In this document: in pieces, positions 58,243 through 64,000 of the stretch
Numbering within the stretch: the first letter of the stretch is position 1
Layout of the letters: every line of letters begins with the position of its first letter
Notes under the pieces: model-generated
Seen by the model: the letters and a program-made list of their open reading frames with translations, nothing else
Database searches by the model: none
What the model was told of the DNA's origin: nothing
Position numbers and translations under genes: made by a program
Assembly (NCBI RefSeq): GCF_900115095.1
Contig: NZ_FOVH01000008.1
Span: 337,556-401,555, forward strand
Source of the DNA: Actinomadura madurae
GTDB lineage: Bacteria; Actinomycetota; Actinomycetes; Streptosporangiales; Streptosporangiaceae
Direction of reading: 5' to 3'
DNA length: 64,000 nt

Positions 58243-58977
58243 TTACACGCCCTCCGGCTGCGGCCGGACACCGCCCGCCGCGGGCGCCGGGCCGGCCTCG
58301 CCGTGGAGGGCCCCGCCGTCCTCGGCGAGGGCCGCCTGGTAGTCGTTGCGGGTCCCCGGCCGGCGCCGGGTGGGCGCACGGTGCTCCAGCGCCGCCCGCA
58401 GCTGCGCCCTCCCCCGGTGGATGCGGCTGCGCACGGTGCCGAGCTTGACGCCGAGCGTGGCCGAGATCTCCTCGTACGACAGGCCCTCGATGTCGCACAG
58501 CACGACGGCGGCGCGGTACTCGGGGGCCAGCGCGTCGAGCGCGGCCTGGACGTCGGCGTCGAAGTTGGTGTCGTCGAACGCCTGCGCCGGCGTCGGCTCG
58601 CGGCCCTGGAGACGCTCGGCGGCGTCGTCGGCCAGCCCCTCGAACCGGATCCGCTGGCGGCGCCGCGCCATGTCGAGGAACAGGTTGGTGGTGATCCGGT
58701 GCAGCCAGCCTTCGAACGTGCCCGGCGTGTAGTTCGAGAGCGAACGGAACACGCGGACGAAGACCTCCTGCATGAGGTCCTCGGCGTCGTGCTGGTTGCC
58801 GGTCAGTCGGTAGGCGAGCCGGTAGACGCGGGCGGAGTGCTCGCGCACGACCTCGTCCCAGGACGGCGGCGCCCATTCGGCCTCGGGGGCGTTCTCGCGG
58901 GTGCGAGCGGCGCTCCCGACCCCCTGCCTGGGGCCGACCCCCACAGCGCTTCTGAAACTCAGTGCTGCGACTCCCAT
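58243..58977 (-). CDS. sigE: ECF sigma factor SigE (envelope stress)
   Basis: 244 aa. Region 2 has VYRLAYRLTGNQHDAEDLMQEVFVRVF and TFEGWLHRITTNLFLD; region 4 has LAPEYRAAVVLCDIEGLSYEEISATL followed by VRSRIHRGRAQL. A 35-residue disordered N-terminal extension and a 35-residue tail flank it. ATG 58977. Directs transcription of the sigE-rseA-rseB-(htrA) operon and presumably envelope-stress genes; an ECF-type promoter lies 130-160 bases upstream. Same order as mycobacterial sigE, with an added rseB. Confidence 0.96.
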   Translation of the reverse strand: MGVAALSFRSAVGVGPRQGVGSAARTRENAPEAEWAPPSWDEVVREHSARVYRLAYRLTGNQHDAEDLMQEVFVRVFRSLSNYTPGTFEGWLHRITTNLFLDMARRRQRIRFEGLADDAAERLQGREPTPAQAFDDTNFDADVQAALDALAPEYRAAVVLCDIEGLSYEEISATLGVKLGTVRSRIHRGRAQLRAALEHRAPTRRRPGTRNDYQAALAEDGGALHGEAGPAPAAGGVRPQPEGV

Positions 58978-59109
58978 GGTGCCGGGCTGTTCCTCTCTCG
59001 TGAGCCAAGGATCTCGCCTTGGAACGGCACGGTCTCGCCTGGGCTGGGGCGGTGCTGAACCGGTTGTTTGCTTTCCGGACCGAATACGTGCTTGCGCTTG
59101 CGCTGGTTA

Positions 59110-59137
59110 CAACGCGCTGAAACTCCAGTTGGTTCCC
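59110..59137 (-). promoter_or_regulatory. ECF-type promoter of sigE
   Basis: On the minus strand GGGAACC (59137-59131), 16 bases, CGTTG (59114-59110), the textbook ECF/SigE spacing. It predicts a leader of about 125 bases before sigE, containing the direct repeat GCGCAA-GCGCAA. Confidence 0.65.
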
Positions 59138-59169
59138 TGTCAGCGATAAGGTCTTTCCCAGCATGAGCC

Positions 59170-59829
59170 ATGCGGGGGTCCCGCGAGGAGGCAGCCATCG
59201 ACGCACGAGAGGCCACCCGGGCCTATGCGGAGGATTTCCTCCCCGAAGACGAGCCGCTCCTGAACGCCAGGCGCCGCGGCGAAGAGGTCGGCGCCATGCC
59301 GATCGGCCCGGCCGGGGGCGCGGCGCTGCGCTTCCTCGCGACGCTGATCGGCGCCCGGACGGTGGTCGAGGTCGGCTCCGGCTGCGGCGTGTCCGGCGTC
59401 TGGCTGATGCGCGGGATGCCGAAGGACGGCGTGCTGACCAGCGTCGACATCGAGCCGGAGAACCAGCGGCTGGCCAAGCAGGCCTACCGGGAGGCGGGCC
59501 TGTCCGGCTTCCGCACCCGGATGATCAGCGGCCCGGCGCTGGAGGTGCTGCCGCGGCTCACCGACGGCGCCTACGACATGGTGTTCTGCGACGCGGCGAA
59601 GCGGGAGTACCCCGAGTACCTCGTGGACGCGCTGCGGCTGCTGCGTCCCGGCGGCGTGGTCGCGTTCGACAACGCCCTCTGGCACGACCGGGTCGCCGAC
59701 TCCGTCCGGCGCGACCCCGAGACCGAGGCGATCCGCGAGGTGCACCGGATGATCCGCGACGACGACCGGCTCGTCTCGCTGCTGATCCCGGTCGGCGACG
59801 GCCTGCTCTGCGCCGTGAAGCGCGACTAG
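59170..59829 (+). CDS. SAM-dependent O-methyltransferase (CCoAOMT-like)
   Basis: 219 aa. Class I methyltransferase of the catechol/caffeoyl-CoA type: EVGSGCGVSGVWLM near 63-76 (SAM loop), SVDIEPENQRLA near 86, DMVFCDAAK near 131 and VVAFDNALWHDRV near 162, where Asp and Asn bind metal. Divergent from sigE exactly as Rv1220c is from mycobacterial sigE. ATG 59170 has no good ribosome-binding site, but a strong GAGGAGG inside the first codons points to a later start without a standard codon. Confidence 0.9.
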   Translation: MRGSREEAAIDAREATRAYAEDFLPEDEPLLNARRRGEEVGAMPIGPAGGAALRFLATLIGARTVVEVGSGCGVSGVWLMRGMPKDGVLTSVDIEPENQRLAKQAYREAGLSGFRTRMISGPALEVLPRLTDGAYDMVFCDAAKREYPEYLVDALRLLRPGGVVAFDNALWHDRVADSVRRDPETEAIREVHRMIRDDDRLVSLLIPVGDGLLCAVKRD

Positions 59830-59832
59830 CCG

Positions 59833-60456
59833 ATGAGCGTGGACGCCGGCGCCGCCGAGGCCGAGACCGGCGAGCCGTTCGCGGTGCGGAACCGGGTGAC
59901 CTGGCGCGGCGCGGGGCAGCTGACCGCGTTCGCGATCCTGTTCCTCGCGTCGGCGGGGTTCGTCACGAGCGGGGTGGTCCGCGGCGCCGGGGTGGGCAGC
60001 GTGGCGTTCATGGTCCTCGGGGTGGCCGGGCTCGCCCTGTTCGGGGCGGGCCTGCTGGCGTCGGCCGGCGCGACGCTGGCCCGCCGTCCCGTCCTGGAGC
60101 TGGACGGCGACGGGGTGCGGCGGCCCGCGCGCTGGCCGCTGCCCCGCAGGTCCGGCCGGGCCCTGGCCTGGGACGAGGTGGCCGCGATCACGGCGCTGCG
60201 GCGCGGTGTCGGCGGCACCCGCCGCGGCGAGCAGGACTACCTGGTGTTCCTGCCGGCGCCGGAGCTGGCCGAGCTGGCCCGCACGTGGGAGCGGCCGCGG
60301 CTGGTGGCGCTCACGATGCGGGACGTGCCGGCGACCGCCGCGGCCGTCCCGTGGTGCTTCGCGGTGGAGCCGGGCTGGGACGCGACGCTCCCGGAGATCG
60401 TCAAGGAGGCCCGGCGGCGGCGCCGCGTCCCGGTGATCGACCGCCGGACGAAGTGA
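59833..60456 (+). CDS. Membrane protein with PH-like domain, unknown function
   Basis: 207 aa. Two membrane helices (about 30-49 and 56-78), then a cytoplasmic beta-rich domain starting VLELDGDGVRRPARWPL with ALAWDEVAAITAL and DYLVFLP, the layout of bacterial PH/photosystem-like two-helix proteins. Begins 3 bases after the methyltransferase stop, so co-transcribed. Not assigned to a named family. Confidence 0.8.
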   Translation: MSVDAGAAEAETGEPFAVRNRVTWRGAGQLTAFAILFLASAGFVTSGVVRGAGVGSVAFMVLGVAGLALFGAGLLASAGATLARRPVLELDGDGVRRPARWPLPRRSGRALAWDEVAAITALRRGVGGTRRGEQDYLVFLPAPELAELARTWERPRLVALTMRDVPATAAAVPWCFAVEPGWDATLPEIVKEARRRRRVPVIDRRTK

Positions 60457-60480
60457 CGGGCGCGGGGCCGGTCCGCGCGG

Positions 60481-61941
60481 TCAGGCCGTCAGCCAGTCGA
60501 GCAGGAGGCGGACGCCGAAGCCGGTCGCGCCGCGGGTGATCTCGGCGTCCTCGGACGTGGCGCGGCCGGGGCCCGCGATGTCCAGGTGCGCCCACGGCCG
60601 GTCGCCGGCGAACTCGCGCAGGAACAGCGCCGCGGTGATGGTGCCGGCGCCGTACCCGCCGCGCCCGATGTTGTTGATGTCGGCCACGTCGGAGTCGATC
60701 GCGGCGCGGTAGTCGGCCACGAGCGGGAGCCGCCACACCGGCTCGCCCGCCGCCGTCCCGGACCGGGTGAGCGCCTCGGCGAGGGCGTCGTCGCTCGCGA
60801 GCAGCGCCGCGTGGCGCAGCCCGAGCGCGACCTTCGCGGCGCCGGTCAGCGTGGCGATGTCCACGACCGCGTCGGGGTCGAGCCGGGCGGCGGCGTAGGC
60901 GAGCGCGTCGGCGAGGACGAGCCGACCCTCGGCGTCGGTGTTCAGCACCTCCGACGTCGTCCCGCCGTAGTGGGTGATCACGTCGCCGGGGCGCATCGAC
61001 GACCCGGACGGCATGTTCTCCGCCGCGGCGACCAGCCCGGTGACGCGGGCGCGCACGCCGAGGCCGCGCAGCGCGCTCATCACCGCGATGACCACGGCGC
61101 CGCCCGCCATGTCGGTCTTCATCGTCTTCATGTTGTCGTTCGGCTTCAGCGAGAGGCCGCCGCTGTCGAACGTGATGCCCTTGCCGACCAGCACCACATG
61201 CCGCTCGGCCGGCTCCTCGGGCTCGTACAGCAGCTCGATCAGCCGGGGCGGTCGGGATGAACCGCCCCCGACGGCCAGCAGGCCGCCGAACCCCTCGTCG
61301 AGCAGCTCCTTCTCGCCGCGCACCCGCACGGTGAGGCCGTTCTCGGCGGCGACCCGCTCGGCATCCGCGGCGAGCCAGGACGGGTCCTTCTCGCGGGACG
61401 GGGTGTTGGCGAGGTCGCGGGCCAGCGCGGTGGCGCGCGCCCGCGCCGTGCCGAGCTCGATCGCCGGGGCATCGGCCTCGGGCCCCGCCTCGGTCAGCAC
61501 GGCGAGGGTGCCGAGCGGGGCGCGGGAGGGAGGCGCACCGATCTTGAAACCGTAGGAGGCGAGCAGCGCGCCCTCGGTGAAGGCGGCCAGATCGCCGTCC
61601 GGGACGCCCGCGACGAGCGCGGTCCGCCCCCTGCCGCGGCGGGCCAGCGCGGCGCCGGCCTTGCGCAGGTCGGCCGGCGCCGCCTCGCCCACCCCGTACA
61701 GCAGCAGTTCCCGCAGCCGGTCGCCGATGCGGACCTGCGCGGCGGTGATCTCGCCGGGCTCGCCCTTCGCCCGGTGCAGCGCCAGCAGCTCGTCCAGCGT
61801 GAAGGGCAGCGACGCCGCCACCTCGGCGGCCGGCGCCACCGGCCCGGACCGGACCGGCACCGCCACGGCCTCGGCCCCGAGGTCGAGGGCCGTCTGCGAC
61901 ACGGTGCCGCCGGCACCGTGCACGCGGGTCTCGATGGGCAT
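60481..61941 (-). CDS. pepA: Leucyl aminopeptidase (M17)
   Basis: Cytosolic metalloaminopeptidase, 486 aa. Catalytic domain has GKGITFDSGGLSLKP near 251-265 (metal Lys, Asp), KTDMAGGA near 273 and the M17 signature NTDAEGRLVLADAL near 342-355; the N-terminal domain is the usual macro-like fold, slightly divergent. ATG 61941 is chosen (the frame runs on to 62013 without a better start), with an AGGGGGG stretch upstream. Convergent with the PH-like gene. Confidence 0.95.
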   Translation of the reverse strand: MPIETRVHGAGGTVSQTALDLGAEAVAVPVRSGPVAPAAEVAASLPFTLDELLALHRAKGEPGEITAAQVRIGDRLRELLLYGVGEAAPADLRKAGAALARRGRGRTALVAGVPDGDLAAFTEGALLASYGFKIGAPPSRAPLGTLAVLTEAGPEADAPAIELGTARARATALARDLANTPSREKDPSWLAADAERVAAENGLTVRVRGEKELLDEGFGGLLAVGGGSSRPPRLIELLYEPEEPAERHVVLVGKGITFDSGGLSLKPNDNMKTMKTDMAGGAVVIAVMSALRGLGVRARVTGLVAAAENMPSGSSMRPGDVITHYGGTTSEVLNTDAEGRLVLADALAYAAARLDPDAVVDIATLTGAAKVALGLRHAALLASDDALAEALTRSGTAAGEPVWRLPLVADYRAAIDSDVADINNIGRGGYGAGTITAALFLREFAGDRPWAHLDIAGPGRATSEDAEITRGATGFGVRLLLDWLTA

Positions 61942-62038
61942 GGCGGCAGATCCCCCCTGATCGTGACTGGTTACGGAACGGCAAGGGCCCCGGCGTTGCG
62001 CCGGGACCGTCACCGGTGAGCGGGAGTGGCGGGGGCGT

Positions 62039-62206
62039 TCAGCCCACGACCTCCTTGAGGGCCTCGCCGAGCTCCTTCGCCTCGTCCGCGGAGAGTTCGA
62101 CCACGAGGCGGCCGCCGCCTTCGAGCGGGACCCGCATGACGATTCCGCGGCCCTCCTTGGTCACTTCGAGCGGACCGTCTCCCGTCCGCGGCTTCATAGC
62201 CGCCAT
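62039..62206 (-). CDS. DUF3117 small actinobacterial protein
   Basis: 55 aa, almost invariant in actinobacteria: MAAMKPRTGDGPLEVTK, then MRVPLEGGGRLVVEL, then a helix ending ALKEVVG. Function unknown. ATG 62206 with GGAAGGGG eight bases upstream gives exactly the family length; ATG 62245 would add a spurious extension. Confidence 0.93.
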   Translation of the reverse strand: MAAMKPRTGDGPLEVTKEGRGIVMRVPLEGGGRLVVELSADEAKELGEALKEVVG

Positions 62207-62424
62207 GCGTGCATCCCCTTCCTGCGTAGGGCCGCGGCCTCGCACACCTCTGGCCGCGTGGCCGCGTGTCGCATCCGCGTCATCAGTAGTGGTCCATTAT
62301 CTCGTCTTCCGAGCGCGAAGTGGTAACGATCAGCCTCCAGATCGGCAGCCGGGAGGCTTGCCCGCCCCGCACGGGTTCGCCGAAGGTTGCCTGGGAAGAT
62401 CTACGCAGGACCGAGAGGACGACG

Positions 62425-63210
62425 ATGTCTGAGACCGTGCTGTACGACGTGACCGGCGGTGTGGGGACGATCACACTGAACCGTCCCGACGGGATGAACT
62501 CGCTGACCGTCGAGATGAAGGAGGCGCTGCGCGCGGCGGTGGTGCGCGCCGCCGCCGACCCGGCCGTCCGCGCGGTGGTCCTCACCGGGGCCGGGCGGGC
62601 GTTCTGCGCCGGGCAGGACCTGCGGGAGCACGCCGACAACCTCGCCGCGGGCCGGGGCCTCGACGGCACGGTGCGCGAGCACTACAACCCGATCGTGCTG
62701 GCGATCACGGGCATGCGCAAGCCGGTGGTGGCGGCGGTGAACGGCGTCGCGGCGGGCGCGGGCGCGTCGCTGGCGTTCGCCTGCGACCTGATCGTCGCCT
62801 CCGACAAGGCCCGGTTCGCGACCGCGTTCACCGGCATCGGGCTGGCCCCCGACAGCGGCATGTCCTGGACGCTGCAGCGCCTGGTCGGCCGCGCCAAGGC
62901 CGCCGAGCTGCTGCTGCTCGGCGAGCCGGTCGGGGCACCGGAGGCCCTGGAGATGGGGCTGGTGACCCGGGTCGTCCCGGCGGACGAGCTGGCCCCGGCG
63001 TCGGTGGAGCTGGCGCGGCGCCTCGCGTCCGGCCCGACGGTCTCCTACGGCGCGGTCAAGGCGGCGCTCGACCACGCCGCGACGCACGACCTGGCGTCCG
63101 CCCTCGAACGGGAGGCGGAGCTGCAGGACGAGTGCGAGAAGACCGCCGACCACCACAACGCGACGGAGGCGTTCCTGAAGAAGCAGCAGCCGGAGTTCGA
63201 GGGCCGCTGA
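62425..63210 (+). CDS. Enoyl-CoA hydratase/isomerase (PaaG-like)
   Basis: 261 aa crotonase fold. Oxyanion-hole segments GRAFCAGQDLREH near 60-72 and GVAAGAGASLAFACDL near 106-121; an acid lies in GLAPDSGMSW near 135-144, the position of the isomerase Asp in PaaG rather than the hydratase Glu pair. Likely a ring-opening isomerase of phenylacetate catabolism or a general enoyl-CoA isomerase. ATG 62425 with GAGAGGA upstream. Stands alone. Confidence 0.93.
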   Translation: MSETVLYDVTGGVGTITLNRPDGMNSLTVEMKEALRAAVVRAAADPAVRAVVLTGAGRAFCAGQDLREHADNLAAGRGLDGTVREHYNPIVLAITGMRKPVVAAVNGVAAGAGASLAFACDLIVASDKARFATAFTGIGLAPDSGMSWTLQRLVGRAKAAELLLLGEPVGAPEALEMGLVTRVVPADELAPASVELARRLASGPTVSYGAVKAALDHAATHDLASALEREAELQDECEKTADHHNATEAFLKKQQPEFEGR

Positions 63211-63271
63211 CCCGACCCGGAGGGTAGGGCGTCCCCCAGCATCAAGTGGGGAGTCCGCGTCACTGCGGGCG

Positions 63272-63287
63272 ACCGGTGTGCGCCGGT
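63272..63287. promoter_or_regulatory. Short palindrome upstream of the ABC ATPase gene
   Basis: ACCGG-TGTGCG-CCGGT, 13 bases before ATG 63300. Operator or chance in GC-rich DNA. Confidence 0.25.
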
Positions 63288-63299
63288 TTCCTGGACGGC

Positions 63300-64000
63300 A
63301 TGACACAGACGGCCACCCCACCCCCTGCCGGGCAGGTCCACGACCACGTCGCCGTCGCGCGCGACGTGGTGAAGTCGTACGGGACGGGCGACGGCGCGGT
63401 GACCGCGCTGCGCGGCGTCTCGGCCGCGTTCCCCCGGGGCCGGTTCACCGCGATCATGGGGCCGTCCGGGTCCGGGAAGTCGACGTTCCTGCACTGCATG
63501 GCCGGGCTCGACACCGTCACGTCCGGCTCCGTGCTGATCGGGGACGTGGACATCACCGGGCTGTCGCGGACCCGGCTGACCAAGCTGCGCCGCGACCGGC
63601 TCGGGTTCGTGTTCCAGTCGTTCAACCTGCTGCCGATGCTGACGGCGGAGGAGAACATCCGGCTGACCGGCCGGCTCGGGAACCGCCGCGCCGACCGGGC
63701 CTGGTTCGACACCATCGTGGACGCCCTCGGCCTGCGCGAGCGGCTGTCGCACCGCCCCAGCGAGCTGTCGGGCGGCCAGCAGCAGCGGGTCGCGGTGGCA
63801 CGCGCGCTGCTGACCCGGCCCGAGGTGCTGTTCGCCGACGAGCCGACCGGCAACCTCGACTCCCGCTCCGGCGCCGAGGTACTGGGATTCCTGCGCCGCG
63901 CCGTCGACGCCTACCGGCAGACCGTGATCATGGTGACGCACGACCCCGGCGCCGCCGCGCACGCCGACCGGGTGCTGTTCCTCGCCGACGGGACGATCGT
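63300..64000 (+). CDS. MacB/LolD-type ABC transporter ATP-binding protein (partial)
   Basis: At least 233 residues, running off the window end. Walker A GPSGSGKST near 53-61, Q-loop FQSFNLLP, signature LSGGQQQRVAVARAL, Walker B LFADEPTGNLDS and switch His in MVTHD: the lipoprotein-release/macrolide-export subfamily. The start is ATG 63300. The FtsX-like permease is expected just beyond the window. Confidence 0.95.
   Translation, partial: MTQTATPPPAGQVHDHVAVARDVVKSYGTGDGAVTALRGVSAAFPRGRFTAIMGPSGSGKSTFLHCMAGLDTVTSGSVLIGDVDITGLSRTRLTKLRRDRLGFVFQSFNLLPMLTAEENIRLTGRLGNRRADRAWFDTIVDALGLRERLSHRPSELSGGQQQRVAVARALLTRPEVLFADEPTGNLDSRSGAEVLGFLRRAVDAYRQTVIMVTHDPGAAAHADRVLFLADGTI

Overview
The window is very GC-rich, dense bacterial DNA with strong third-position GC bias, many GTG/TTG starts, leaderless promoters and overlapping operons. 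Gene content points to an actinobacterium, most likely a filamentous one of the Thermomonosporaceae/Streptosporangiales type (Actinomadura-like). The evidence is a mycosin protease, split LigD with Ku, a DUF3107/DUF3117/DUF6758 set, and two gene orders shared with mycobacteria and streptomycetes: TetR-DUF3107-DEAD-box helicase, and mrp-tatB-htrA-anti-sigma-sigE facing an O-methyltransferase. The genus is inference; no rRNA or tRNA gene is present to anchor it.

Layout. 1-4.5 kb: mycosin and a membrane partner (minus), moeZ, a sulfotransferase. 4.6-11.4 kb: a tightly coupled five-gene plus-strand operon (acyl-AMP ligase, FAD oxidoreductase, FMN alpha-hydroxyacid oxidase, atypical P450-like protein, Kef-type antiporter) that looks like a small uncharacterised pathway. 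11.5-16.3 kb: OmpR-type two-component pair and a TetR/MmpL exporter pair. 16.4-19.7 kb: a small gene ending in tandem repeats, then a divergent non-homologous end-joining locus (ku, LigD ligase, LigD polymerase). 19.7-25 kb: disulfide-oxidoreductase-like flavoprotein lacking one active-site Cys, a tiny acidic protein, TetR-DUF3107, a GlsB-type protein, DEAD-box helicase with a long leader. 25-32.4 kb: small oxidoreductases, hydrolases and four divergent regulator/target pairs with visible operators. 32.5-38 kb: secreted basic protein, a 0.7-kb gene-poor stretch, MmpL-sensor kinase-response regulator. 38-49.4 kb: metabolic and housekeeping accessory genes (DUF1059/ABM pair, MarR-MFS, DUF2236, RecB-like nuclease, MBL, PHP, NUDIX, CPBP protease, CitE-like lyase). 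49.4-59.2 kb: ECF41 sigma factor, MgtE-like/DUF1003 pair, MarR, mrp, tatB and the envelope-stress operon sigE-rseA-rseB-htrA. 59.2-64 kb: O-methyltransferase, leucyl aminopeptidase, DUF3117, enoyl-CoA hydratase and a truncated MacB-type ABC ATPase.

A theme of the window is stress-linked transcription. I can read SigR-like promoters (GGGAAT-N18-GTT) ahead of moeZ and of the helicase, an ECF-type GGGAACC-N16-CGTTG promoter ahead of sigE, an ECF41-type TGTCACA-N16-CGTC promoter ahead of the ECF41 gene itself, and a SoxR/MerR-type operator in a 19-bp spacer ahead of an NmrA-like gene. The most conspicuous regulatory DNA is a perfect 20-bp inverted repeat between a methionine aminopeptidase and a small XRE regulator. 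No phage, intact insertion sequence, CRISPR array, origin or RNA gene was seen.
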